Under the pieces are notes generated by a model. It was not told where the DNA came from. It was given only the letters and a program-made list of their open reading frames with translations, and did not search any database. A program made the position numbers and the translations under genes. 64,000 nt of DNA from positions 1,477,501 through 1,541,500 of the forward strand of contig OZ037768.1 in the NCBI GenBank assembly GCA_964035545.1, written 5' to 3'. Shown here piece by piece: positions 1 to 38,159 of this stretch (position 1 is the first letter of the stretch; every line of letters starts with the position of its first letter). Origin of the DNA: Bugula neritina. Its lineage: Eukaryota > Bryozoa > Gymnolaemata > Cheilostomatida > Bugulidae.

Positions 1-57
1 CTATAACCACTCCACTCCTTTTCTTCATCCTTATATCTACTTTTAACTTTGCACCAG

Positions 58-482
58 GAAAAGAGAAGTATGTCTACCTAGTAACTGGCCGTGGAAATAA
101 CTCCAAAGGAGGCGTACCGAAAGTTCGGAGTGCTGTACTCGCGTATTTAAACAAAAACAATATACAGTAAGTTCTTGGCAGTTAGCCAATAGTTTCTGTT
201 ATCACAGCACTTTAAACAATAAACTTTATAATAAAATATTATACTTTTAGCAGCTAATTCACTAATACACACATCTCCGTTTGCTGTTTTAATTGAGTTT
301 TAATACAACGAAGACTTGCATTATGCTGAAAGATAAGAATTGAAGCCATCTTCGTTTTACTATAAGATGAGTCTGTCCCCCTTCTTTAAATGCTGCCATT
401 AATAAAGCAAGCTGTCTAACCATATATTGTTTGTTGTAGGCATTCCATGTCCAACCCTGGGATGATAAGGGTGGTGCTTTAA
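58..482 (+). CDS. Smr-domain protein, N4BP2-like, last two exons (5' partial)
   Basis: Two exons, 58-166 and 440-482, join across a GTAAGT...GTAG intron in phase 2 and end at TAA 480-482. The peptide contains LVTGRGNNSKGGVPKVRSAV and ends SNPGMIRVVL. The TGRGN-(x)4-GG core followed by 'K.AV..YL' is the signature of the Smr (small MutS-related) domain. In N4BP2-type animal proteins this domain lies at the extreme C-terminus, as here. Smr domains in that family have nicking or RNA-cleaving activity; the substrate of this protein cannot be told from one domain. The exon start at 58 follows a pyrimidine-rich stretch and CAG. All upstream exons lie outside the window. Identification of the domain is firm; assignment to N4BP2 rather than another Smr protein is inference. 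Confidence 0.8.
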
Positions 483-2548
483 ACTATTGTGACTGAATTT
501 TAATCTAAACTAAGCATTTGGTAAATGTCTACTTTAATTTTTTGTTATGTAACTGATAATGTAAACTACGCATTATATACTTATGTTTTACCCTTCACCA
601 GATTACATCATTATCTATATGTCACCATATGATATACATGTATATTTATATAATATGATGATTCCATTCTGCTTGCCTGCAAATGATGAGATTTTTCGTG
701 TATTTTTTTAATACCAAGAAGTATTAGCAATATTTTAATTATATTTTTGGATGTCATCTAATGTACAAGGATGCCATATCAATTTTTCATGTTGTAATAT
801 TTTTACGTCTTGGATTTTACACTCTGCTATTCCTTCAGAGGAATCATTTTTATATCAGCTGATAAAACAGCGTTTTATTGGTAAATGCTGGTGGCATTGT
901 TGAATATATTTTCTATGACTACTAGCTGTAAGCTACATGCTCTGCATGATTTTGTGCACTGAAACTATATTTTAACATTCGAATAACTCATATCATATGT
1001 GACTATATAATATTATTTTACCCAATTGCTGTATAGCATTTTATCCAGTTCAAAATATACTGAACTCAATTATTTTCAATTGCTGTACAGTTTATTGGAT
1101 TATTTTAAAATCCTGTTTTGTAACTATTCGTGAGTAATAACTTAAAGCATTACTGTGCACTATTTAATTAACAGACAGTCCATCATTCAATGCATTAATG
1201 AAACTCATAGCAAAACAAGATTTAACTTTCAACTTCCTCAGGTGTTTTGCTGTGATCTGTTTAAACTGTGCATGGATAAATTATTATTGCATTCACGTAC
1301 AATCGCAACCTAACTCTTCCTTTGTAATGTAGCAACACTGTTACAAAGCAGATAGTGTAAAGCTATCCCCCCCTGTGGTGAGGGGTTTGTGTTCATTGTG
1401 GGCTTAAGCATTCTTTAAGGCTTGAAACATCTGCTTTAAAACAGCATTACCTGGCTTCACTTTTGCCAAGTTGGTTTGACATTAGCTTAGAACTACATAA
1501 TATAATTGAAAGATATGTTTTCCTAAAACATTATTTGGTTACTGATCATGCTTGTAGGGTGTAACATATGAAGCAATCTGTAACGAAATTATTGCAATTT
1601 CTTACAAGCAATATGCAAACATGTTGCTTGCTAAAAACATAACAATCTATGCCCTGTAGCACTCATAATGAGCTACATTGCACCACTTGAAAAAAGGAGA
1701 TGCAACACAGCATAATAATGATAGAGAATAATTGAAACCATGTATACTGCTAAAATAAATGGTAATGCATTTATTTTAGCAATTCCAGCATATGATATTG
1801 AAAATATGAGTAAAATATTTCACAACAGAACGTGATGATGAGACTAGGTGAACAGTATGAGGATGGTATATAGATGATGAAAGTATTCTAACATTTCAAA
1901 ATACTTTAATTCTAAAATATATAACTTAAAAATATAATAATTAGTTGGCTATATACATTATCAAAAGGGAGCACAACACAGTTAGCTAATATGAGTGAAG
2001 CATTTTTAGGAGTATTAATAAACCAGGGCAGCTACATTTTACAACTCGCAAATTCAATTCTAGCCATCTACGACCCAAAAGCATACAACAGAAAGACACA
2101 GTAAGTATATATAAATGTAAGTGCTCAAAAATATGAAAGATGCATGCTATATAAATTAACACAGACTATAAAGAGAGGTGTGAAAAATGCTATAACCATG
2201 CTGGTGAAGACAACATTATACAAAGTAAATACGTCACTCGAAGGCACCTAAGCTTATGACTGGCAAGACAATGAGAGGGATATAATATCCAAGATTACTA
2301 ATAACTTATTGCATCATTATAATAAAACTTGAAACTTAAATTAATGTTCTTCTAGCAAATTTTTACACAAAGAACTCATTGCTCTTCAAATTACTGGGGC
2401 AATAATGAAAACAGAGCATACACATTGGCGCATGTCCATGTACAGCCATATTTATGTAAATGAAGGTGATTTCAGTCAAAGCCAGATTCTATTAACTTGA
2501 ATACTGGACACAGGCTAGGCAGATTAGTAGGTGTTAAGATAAGATAGC
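483..2548. other. AT-rich intergenic/3' UTR region
   Basis: This stretch holds the 3' UTR of the Smr gene (+) and probably that of the minus-strand membrane protein gene. Several AATAAA-like hexamers occur on both strands (for example near 1755 and 2018). No convincing coding exon was found except a 37-codon open frame at 2001-2114 (MSEAFLGVLINQG...), which runs into a good donor-like sequence (CA|GTAAGTATAT) near 2099. It matches no family I recognise and is listed only as a finding. Confidence 0.5.
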
Positions 2549-3404
2549 CTAAGTAGCTTCGTTGATAGAAGTCAACTGAACAGGGGTGTCTTCCTGATTA
2601 CTGTGAGTAGAGCCTTGTTCATCATCTTCCTTGCACCATTTCGATACGGATGAAGCAACTACTATCGCAACAGCAATCAACAGNNNNNNNNNNNNNNNNN
2701 NNNNNNNNNNNNNNNNNNNNNNNNNNNNNNNNNNNNNNNNNNNNNNNNNNNNNNNNNNNNNNNNNNNNNNNNNNNNNNNNNNNNNNNNNNNNNNNNNNNN
2801 NNNNNNNNNNNNNNNNNNNNNNNNNNNNNNNNNNNNNNNNNNNNNNNNNNNNNNNNNNNNNNNNNNNNNNNNNNNNNNNNNNNACTACTGCTGCCACTAC
2901 CACTACTACTTCTACTGCTACTGCTACTACTACTGCTACTACTACTACTACTGTTACTACTCATTGTGGGGTAGTCCAGTGATTTATATAGCTGGTTACA
3001 GTTTGTTATTTGTACAATTAATGACAAGCACTTGGACCACATAACATACTTTATAAATAATTGTGCTGATATGCTGGTAGATTACAGCTGGTTGCTGGCC
3101 AGCTTTATATTTCTATAATTCTGATACATTTATTACATGTAGATAACCTTTTCAAGTGGTGCACTAATATTGCATTGTTGATAATGAATGAAACTCACTT
3201 CTGTTTGGTTCAATAACGTTTCCATCCAACTTAGACTGGCTCATTGTGTTTATTTTGTTACATCTGAACTATTTGCTGCCTAATTGGAATATTTACTGCT
3301 GCCAGAGTTTGATTAGAAAATATAATAAGAAAACTGGCACCAGCTCTCATGGCTGTGATTTCTGTGAGAATTTCTCTCCACATTCTGACATCACCAATCA
3401 CTTC
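2549..3404 (-). CDS. Probable type I membrane protein, C-terminal exons (partial, interrupted by gap)
   Basis: The best-supported piece is the terminal exon 2549-2683 (minus). It reads a hydrophobic helix (LLIAVAIVVASS), a basic/acidic juxtamembrane SKWCKEDDEQ, and a short Ser/Thr-rich tail ending INEAT before TAG at 2549-2551. It runs straight into the 200-N gap, so its acceptor is unseen. On the other side of the gap two minus-strand candidate exons have compatible splice sites and phases. One is 3297-3404 (EVIGDVRMWREILTEITAMR..., acceptor TTACAG, donor GTAAAT). The other is 3199-3235 (SKLDGNVIEPNR, donor GTGAGT). Together they suggest a single-pass protein with its C-terminus in the cytosol. 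I recognise no family. Whether the three pieces belong together is inference, because the gap separates them. Any upstream exons would have to lie within or beyond the kinase gene. Confidence 0.4.
2684..2883. other. Assembly gap (200 N)
   Basis: Exactly 200 undetermined bases, the length of a conventional fixed-size scaffold join. The right flank (2884-2964) is an ACT/AGT trinucleotide microsatellite, a likely reason for assembly failure. True gap length and contig order are unknown. Confidence 0.95.
2884..2964. repeat. (ACT)n trinucleotide microsatellite
   Basis: Imperfect ACT/GCT triplets adjoin the gap. Translated on the minus strand they give a poly-Ser run, but nothing shows that it is coding. 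Confidence 0.8.
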
Positions 3405-3497
3405 CTGTAATAGTATAAACTTATCCTCCAATGAATTGTATGTTATTGTATTCCTGTTATATTCCCATTACATGTTACTATTTTTAGCTGTATATAG

Positions 3498-29548
<26,051 letters not shown>

Positions 29549-31039
29549 ACTGCTCAGGATCGTCTTGCAGTCACTAGCGGAGTTGTGCGCCCTTACAGTT
29601 GTAGGCTTTGCAATATAAACCTGTTTTATTACTATTTTTGCTAGAAACGGAATGACAGCAATTCTATGTGTTGTTGTGATACTCTCATTTGGCTCCAACT
29701 CAGTACTATAAGTAAGCAATTACAAGGAATAGTATTTCAAACTGTCATGGAATACTGCACAAACAGTGCACAAGTGGTGAACAGTTATTCATGTTAAAAT
29801 AACTATTTATATTGTTTTTCAGTTATGCAAGTAATTAAATCATTAAAGCATTACATTATCTCAACTCAGTATGTAGTAACTACAGTTATGTGGCATAATT
29901 AAACACTCTAGGCTGTATTTTAACTCTTTTATAGCTTTTCCGATAAAATTTCCCTCTTGCCTGTTTGCTACATGCAAATTAAATAAACACGATATTTACC
30001 AAATTAACTTTGATGTTCTTCTTGCATCAGCTGTTGAACGCATGCCATATGTGTGAGTCATAAAGTATGTCACTCCGTTGCCCAGCAATACAATCTACTG
30101 GCAGTGAATGCACAGTTAGCATGTGAGATGAAGGGAGAAATAAGGGAGGGGCATTATCTGTGAACAATAGATAGGTGCCCTGGCTGTCTGGCACCCATTG
30201 TGTTTCTGTGGAATGCTGACTTGTTATATGCAGAATATAAAGAATGTCGGCTCTTACTGAACCCCCAGTCTTATATAACCTGAATCAACCTGTTGTGAGA
30301 AGTCAAACAATGACAGAATGTAAATAAACATCATCAAGTAACAGGCACCTGCATATTCTCTGAGCTATAACAGACAAGCTTATGTTTGATTTTTGCAAAA
30401 AAGTGTTGGAGATTCGAGTTTCATTCAATGTACTTTTTTGAAATAAAAAATGTTGACTTTAATTATAAAGTGTTTATCCTACATCAACATCTCATGTCAG
30501 TAAAGACTGCAGCAAAGCTTTGATTATGCTGCTAGGTTATGTGTACTAATTTATGAGCTCCATCCAAAACTAACTAATTATTCTTGCATACAAGATAACA
30601 TAAATAGAACATGGTATTCTCATTGCTTTATTTGAGACTAATTATTACATTTTTTTGAAATTCAGAGCAGATACAAAGTTCTCTTACAAAAAATTGTGAA
30701 TACTTGCTACAGGAATCCTACCGTAACAGCTGCTTGGAGTGGGATTATTATTGAGACCTCCTTTCTCTAAACCTGTGCATGGATTCATAGATTTAGTGCC
30801 ACTTTGTGTTTATCATTCAAAGCATACCATACTGATAGCTCGTGTTAAATGTTTAGGTAACATTCTGTTACAACACTCACTTAGGCTAATAAAATATAAA
30901 TCATATTTTTTAACCACACCACGTGGCTTTTCAATGGGCTGTGATAGTATAATAACCCTTTTATTCGCATGCTCTAGTCATTACAGTGGCTAGACATGCG
31001 TGTGTAAGTTGTGTGGCTTAAATTGCCTGCTTGGTGACA
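29549..31039. other. Kinase 3' UTR and intergenic region upstream of first TGF-beta-like gene
   Basis: An AATAAA at 29982-29987, about 430 nt after the kinase stop, is a reasonable polyadenylation signal. The remainder is AT-rich and would contain the promoter of the gene starting at 31040. No TATA box or other element is convincing. Confidence 0.5.
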
Positions 31040-32480
31040 ATGAGCATAAGCCTGTGGTCGTTATTCTATGCTGCCTGTTTGATATCTTCAACTGCTGCTA
31101 GTCCAGCGCTCTCTCGGCCCAACCGAGATGTCAGGAACTCGCACGAGTTGCCATTATCTACAATGATCAAAATGACTCGAGCAGATTGTAAGTAATTGCT
31201 AATAAAGTATGAATATCTTATTTTTTTGCAACAATTTATGTTCAGATATTTGTCAGAGTGGTTTACTAGTAATTCATTAGACATGTCAAGTTTAAATGGG
31301 CTAAAAAATCTATTAAGTTAATAGGCTTATAAGCTACTAATTATTTATATACAATTATTGTTTTGGTGATCATGGGAGTGTGTCATAAACTAGGATCATA
31401 TTACCGAGTGGAGCTCGCTCTTTTGCAGTCTTGGTAGGTTGAAACTTAGCCTATATTATCAATTCCTACATTTATCGTTGTAGTTGACTGTGGCACAGGA
31501 TGTTACAAGATAGCTCATCAAACCATTCTCGACGAAGTTTCACTGTCAGACATCTTGAGAGTTGACGTATACTTCTATGATTTCGGTAGTCTGAAAGCGA
31601 AAGGCCAGCATTTGCAAGATGTATTTGAAATTCAGAAAATAAACTGTCATCGACATAGAAATGACATCTCGCCCTCCGTGCATTCTTTGAGGAACTTCAC
31701 TCTTCCCGACTATGACCTCTACAACAAGTCGATCCGCATAGTAAACATCACACACTTTGCCACTTCCTGGCTACGCAGACACACCACTAATGACGTTCTA
31801 CATTTAAAGATTCGAAAACTGAATGACATTCTGGAAGGAGGCTACAGGTTCGCCTACTCTGAGGGCTACTTGCCAACTATCATTGTTCAAAGCAGGTACC
31901 ACGGAGACAGCAGTCGACAGCGCCGATCAGTGAGTGAAAGTTCGCCCGTTACTCCTTTATGTACTGCTGAAAATAACAAAACTACTTGCTGCAGACAACC
32001 TGTGGAAGTAACCCGGGACTTAGTTGCTGGCATATTCTCATTTGCCGAATTAACCGCCTCTCTTACTGTACACAAATGTGCCGGAACTTGTCGTAAGTAT
32101 AATTATTGTAATGTTTCAGGAGGTGAGTCTGTCTCACACACGATGAAAGATTTTATAAAAAGTGAATTTTTTTTTGTCAAGCGAGTTCTTCAATTTCTAA
32201 CCAGTATCAGTGCTCATCACTACATTCAATGTTTGAACACAGAATGAGTTAAAAATTTTACCATAATTTCAATTTTGTTTATAATTTATGTTAAGTTTTA
32301 TATTCACACCTTGTAGCAACCGTAGTGAGCGCCATGAATCTTAACGGTTTAATTGACACTGGGTCGAGAAAGTGCTGCAAGAAGCTCCATAGTAGCCCGA
32401 TTCCTCTGATCATACATAACGGAGACGGACTGACTGAGACGCAATCTCTGATAGACGCAACTCACTGCGGATGCGAATGA
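31040..32480 (+). CDS. TGF-beta-like secreted ligand precursor, copy 1
   Basis: Three exons, 31040-31187, 31484-32092 and 32317-32480 (TGA), give 306 aa with both introns in phase 1. The first Met precedes a signal peptide (SLWSLFYAACLISSTAA). The prodomain has TGF-beta-like features (RVDVYFYDFG; ITHFATSWLRRH; LPTIIVQSRYH). A furin site SSRQRR|S releases a mature domain of 109 aa. Its cysteines read PLC...TTCC...HKCAGTC...RKCCKK...THCGCE, the 9-cysteine cystine-knot arrangement of TGF-beta/activin ligands with the CxGxC and terminal CxC. Knot spacing from CC to CxGxC is 28 residues, as in TGF-beta1, but the paired Trp residues are absent and the segment between CxGxC and the second CC is only 18 residues, about ten shorter. 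Orthology to a named ligand cannot be assigned. Confidence 0.85.
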
Positions 32481-34339
32481 TGGATTCTGTAACTTCCAAC
32501 ATTGAAGTCATCTTACTTCCCGAGTTTTAGTTGAACACTTACGAGTGAAGTTCCTTGCAAGATGAACACCAGAGTAACTGCTTCAATAGATTCTGCCGGT
32601 CTACATGAAACGGACTTTGCACTTTTCAAATATCATGCCAGTCATGCACTTGTCATGTGCTCTTAATTACCATTTAAATGTTCTCTTTTAGACAATCTAA
32701 TTACCTGAACACCTATTTCCCTTTCTACCTCATTTCTTATTAATGGTTGGGTTTTTTATTGTCTTATGTTCTCTTATGATAGCCAATAATTACATGGTTA
32801 TTAATATTTGTACATTTTCACATGCTGTCTAAGGCACTGTATAAATTGCACACATTGTGAATATCATAATTCTACCAAAATATATCATATTGGTGTTGTA
32901 ACTTAATTCATAGCAACAATAGAGTTCTATTTCGTCATATTTATTTTGTATTCTTGTTACGTAATTATCAATTACTATCATTGTAAATAAAATAAAAATG
33001 TGCATTCTGATTTTAATGAAACATTTAGTTAAATAGATTTTTGACAGGTCTATTTTGCTGTTAGTAGTATTGGAATAAAATATAGCTGTCAAAAAATAAT
33101 TATATTATATACTTCTGTTTTAATAGACCTATGAGCTATATATTTCAGTGCAAATTATTATTCACTAAAAAGTATATAAGATATACGAACAACAATTACC
33201 TTGAATGTTAATAATTTAAACAATCATGAAACTGATAGTGCACTATTACTAACATTTTAATCATTGTATATAGATTATTTTAAATTATAATTTGAAATTT
33301 TAAGACTTGTATTACAGTATTTAATATCAAATTTTGATTAAAAAACAGAATTTAATGGAATCTGGTTGAAGCTACTCTTCATGTTTTGCACTTTTACAAT
33401 CTTAACTGTTTCAAGAGCTGAAAACACTGAAACATGGATATTTTGAGTCACAAGATTCATGTTGGAAAATGTAGTAATTTATGTAAAATTTACACTGTTC
33501 ATGTGTAATATTTAGGTTTTGATATTTAAAACCTATATGCACAATTTATCCGAAGCTGGTAATTTGAGTGATGGTATATGATCACTGAGCTAATTATTTC
33601 TTCTAATAGCTTTCTTCACAATGTACTATAAATCACAACCAGAGCTGCTCAAGCACATGTTGCTTCATTTTAAAGACATGCAGAGCTGCATCTGTAATAT
33701 TGACACTTCTTTTGCAACATCTTATCTTCTCAAATTATTGTGTAAGCTGAACATAAACACAGAGCAAAAAATGAAAAAAAATCCCTTAGAGAAATATAAA
33801 TGCAGTAAACCTTTTTTAATTGGATGTAAACATGTTTTTGCAACATACAATGTTTCTCTACCATCCCATATTTGGATACTGTCTATTTATAGTACACCCC
33901 AGGATATTTCCAATAATAATATTAGACTATAAATATTAAGTGACCTCCAACAACACGTGTAGCCTTGTTCTTACATGTGTATATATTGCTAACTATAAGA
34001 GAATAGTTGCCATTCTGTTGCCTTCAGTCAGGAAGCTCCTTTGCAGTGCCTGCAAGCACTTGCAAGTACCTGTTAACATCTGGAAGAACCTGTTAGTGCC
34101 TGAATACGACTAAGAAAGTCTGTAAGTATCTGAATGTTTCAGCAGAGAGTACCTGCGCATACTTGACTATACACCTACTGACACTTTGGAGTACCTGCCA
34201 CAACCTGCTTACACCTGGCAGTGCCTGCCACAACCTGCCTACACTTTGGAGCACCTGCCACAATCTGCTTACACTTTGGAGCACCTGCAAGGACATCATC
34301 TGCAGTGATAAGAAACTCAACCACCCTATAAACTAAAGT
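32481..34339. other. 3' UTR and intergenic region between the two TGF-beta-like genes
   Basis: AT-rich. An AATAAAATAAAAA cluster near 32986 is a candidate polyadenylation signal for copy 1. A 103-codon open frame at 33621-33932 has low-complexity composition and no family resemblance, and is not accepted as a gene. A 30-bp imperfect repeat (about four copies, CACCTGCCACAACCTGC core) lies at about 34150-34295, directly upstream of the second gene's start. Confidence 0.5.
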
Positions 34340-36714
34340 ATGGAGATCAGCAGCTGCAGATACATAATCTTACTCATCATTTTATCTGCTGGAGTTCATC
34401 TTCTGCAAACGAGAAGAATTCAAAGACGAATCAAAAGAGATGCGAGAGATTCGCAGAAACGTATGCTGCTGACGATGGTGAAGATGAGCCGAGCTGATTG
34501 TAGGTACAACTTAGAGTATTCTGTTTCACTGTATTTTATAGAATAATTAGTAGATCTAGTTAAACTTTGAGGTGGGTACAGTCTACAGCTTAGTGAACCG
34601 TTAGTTTTAGTACGCATTGTCAGTTTTAAAAGTGGCCTGTCTATAAAACAAAGCAAACTTGAATGTTAAATATATTTGCTTTGAAGTACTGCAATGGTGA
34701 TGCAATTTCTGTAGTTTGACTGACGGCTTCTGTGAATGGTCAGGCAATGTTTTAAAGTTAACTATTTGCAGGAGAAAAACTGTAAAAGGTGGCTGTTTAG
34801 GTGTAGCCGGGAAAAGGGGTATGCTGTTGCAGTAGCTGATTGCAAAGTTAGTTGTTGGCTGGGCAGCAAATGTAAATTAAACATTGAAACAATAAATAAA
34901 CATCTAAATTAAATAATAATCTCGTATGACGCATCAGATTGTTATATGTTTTCAAACTTTATGCTTAATTTAAAAATTGACAGCAAGAGCCATGTTATTT
35001 ACAACTGAGTAGTTACTGATGGATACATTTATATTTGTAGTTGATAACCGACTCGGTGTTGGGTCATACAAAGTTTCTCACCATGATATGCTAAAAGGAC
35101 TCAATATTTCAGACATTAAGAAAGTAAATGTCTACTTTAAGGACACGGTGGGTAGCATGCTAAGTGAAGGAGAACATATGAACGAAGTATTTGAAGTTTT
35201 AAAAATGAACTGCCATCGACATATGAATGTAACTCCAGACGAAAGATTAGTAACGCACTTCACTGTCCCAGATTATAAATATTACAAGAAGGGAATACGA
35301 ATGGCTAATATTACTCAGTTTGCAACAAGATGGCTCCACAGGCATTGGCATGATGACTTTTTATATCTTAAAATAAGAAAATACAATGATGACCCTGACG
35401 TAGAGAGTTACAGATTTGCATATAACGAGAATCATCTCCCCCTGATCATAATCAGAAGTGAATTCTACATGAATCGAGAGAGAGTCAGAAGACAGGCTAC
35501 GCAGGCATCTATGACACCGCTGTGCAACTCACAAAACAACAGAACCATGTGCTGCCTTCAGTCGACTCAAGTGCAGTCGGAGCAGCTGGACGGTAGTCTA
35601 ATGCTGGCAGAGATGCCTACGCTTGTTACTATTTATAGATGCTCGGGTCTATGCCGTAAGTTATTAGAATTATCTTTTTACTGCTCTAAAATCTGAACGT
35701 ACAAGAGTCTTAATAGATTTCAATGCAGTTCTAAAAGAGCTAACTGCTAGTTTAATGCCATGGTTCCTGAGTGCAAGGAAGTGTTTCATCAAAATAACAC
35801 CATTGCCAAATTTAACCTTAACAGAGCCATATTATTGGCATCGTTCTAGGGTATTGCAATCTATTTTTAAATCTGAATTTCACTCTATCAATTTACACGC
35901 TTTCTAAATGGTGAATGCTGATGAAGCGCAAAAAGTTCTTGCACACTCGGAATAAATGCTCGAGTTCTCAGAATTGTTATTAAATAGCAGGGGCATTAAA
36001 ATCCACCTATAAATAAATGTGCAAGACAATAAACTAAATCAGCAGCAATGTGCTTGTTGATTGTTTTACCCGTTCTAAAATTTTGCATGCTCTTGTTGAA
36101 AAAATTAATTTGGTTATTAAAGAAATTATCACATAACAATGATTAAAGACTGTTGAAATTGAATGAACACCTCCTTACATTGTTGTAGACACGCATTATG
36201 CAGTGAGAGATATTATTTCAGCTGATAAAAATAACATGTAGTTTTATACTAAAACACATACTATATGCCTCTCTAAATTTTTCATAAAGTTAAGAGTTGA
36301 CAATTCCAAGTGGCTTTCAATAACGTGTTTATACTTGTAATAGTAGACTGCAGAAGTTCACTCAATTTCTGAAGGATTTCCTGTAGCAGAAGATCTTCAA
36401 AAACATTCAAATTTTTATATTAAATAAATTGATGCAAAACATTGGCTGAAATAATATAGTTTTTCTGTTGTATTACAACTTGATAGAACAAGACTGAAAA
36501 TACATTTATGTTGCACATGTAATAAACATCTATTTTTGTTTCAGCCATTACTACAGGAACAGAGACCCAACATATTTTAGATGAAAGTGCACGACGATGT
36601 TGCCGAAAAGTAGACAACATTTATGACCCGCCAGTAGAGGCCACGTTTTATGACGGTGTTGAAACTGAAACTGTATACTCAAAACAATTGAATGCAACAC
36701 ATTGCAGTTGCTGA
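34340..36714 (+). CDS. TGF-beta-like secreted ligand precursor, copy 2
   Basis: Three exons, 34340-34499, 35041-35655 and 36545-36714 (TGA), give 314 aa with the same intron phases and positions as copy 1. Exon 1 ends in a shared SRADF-type junction, and intron 2 falls right after the CxGxC codons in both. A hydrophobic signal (YIILLIILSAGVHLL) is followed by a basic stretch RRIQRRIKR. The prodomain parallels copy 1 (NCHRHMN, ITQFATRWLHRH, YRFAYNENHLPLIIIRS). A furin-like site RVRR|Q precedes the mature domain, whose cysteines are PLC, MCC, YRCSGLC, RRCCRK and THCSC at the C-terminus. The mature sequence is only moderately similar to copy 1 outside the cysteines, so the duplication is old or the pair evolves fast. 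Secreted dimeric signalling is inferred from the fold. Confidence 0.85.
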
Positions 36715-38159
36715 TAGTTTGTAATTAACACAATTATTGTAGTAGGATACTATATGATATTTATATTAATTTATTCAAATTATTTGAGAGCTGAGTGGCC
36801 TGGAATGTCTAGTTTTAATGTAAATATTGAGTATTGGCTGTAATTAGGTACAATTAACAAGTGCATGTTTAATAGAAAAGCTGATAGGGTTCTATTCATA
36901 GGTCTTCTTTGTCAAACAAAGAATAAAACCATAGGATAATATATAAGGTACTAGTCTATATCAGAGCTCTTGTATTTAAATGCTATATTTTATTTAGAAC
37001 CATTTCTATAATAATAAACCTTATAAGGCATGGCTCTTCAAAATTTGAAAGCCAGTAAAAATGTGAACAGCAATTTATTTTTCAGCATCCATAATCTTAA
37101 TGTTACTAGGTTTTGGTATATAAAGTTTCTTGTTAATTTGAATTTCTTTTCTCATGTGAGCGCACAAAGCAGAGCAGAGCCATTATCTAATTGAATCTTT
37201 ACACAAGATAGTGAAAGTGAAAAAATGGCTGATTTCAAAGTTTGCAGCTGTGGTGTTTCAGAAGCAATACATAAGTATATGGATGAATGATTTTACTTGG
37301 CAAACTTTCTTATTCACGGCTTGTTTATTTATATATAATGCTGTAATACATGCAAATCTGGTTATAAATTATTAAAAATGGTATTCATAGCTGGTTGCTG
37401 AGAGACTGAAATATAAATACTACTTTTTTCATTCATTGCAACCACTGCAAATCATTTAAGGTGATTAAGCAGGTATAATGGCTTAATATTTCAGCTGATG
37501 GGTGCAATTACATTACCCAATCAACCCATTGCAAAGCAGCTGAGCCTAGCAACAGCCTTGCATGTTGAATATGAGTGACAGAGGGAGATGGTACATGCAA
37601 GTTGTAACAGAAAACTATGTTATAATATATTATTACATCCTGCATATAACTATGATTTGCCAAAATTCAACCGACAAAATGAATAATAATTTCTAAATCA
37701 AAAGACATCTGAAATGCTGAAACTAATTTACAATTAGTAGCATATGTGACATTTGGACGGATATTAAATAAATTACAAAAAAAATAAAGTACACTGGAAC
37801 CAGTGAAATAGATATAACCGAGGTGAAAAATTATAAATATCTATGCTAAAATTGATGAGCCAAAATAATTGAATAAAAAATTAATGTAAACATATTTTCT
37901 GGTACAATAAAACATGTTTGCAATCGATATTATGCTAATATGCTACATCATGCAATATTATAGTATACTATAATAAAGCATGCCATGTTGAAAGAAAATT
38001 TAAAGCAATGTAGCGTATAATCATGTATTACAATATTATATTATGGTATTATATTATGATAATCTGAGACATAATAAGAAAAACAGTTAAATGACTCATG
38101 AATTCAGTCAGCAACATCAGTGTGTGCTGCCGGGAGCCACTATTCTGTGTCCGAGAAAC
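36715..38159. other. Convergent intergenic region
   Basis: Lies between the 3' ends of TGF-beta-like copy 2 (+) and the EF-hand gene (-). AATAAA at 36922-36927 (+) is a good polyadenylation signal for copy 2. TTTATT at about 37324 is a possible minus-strand signal for the EF-hand gene. No coding sequence recognised. Confidence 0.55.

Noticed and set aside
33621-33932. 103-codon plus-strand ORF between the TGF-beta-like genes
   Set aside because: AT-driven composition, no recognisable domain, no splice or promoter context; likely chance or UTR.
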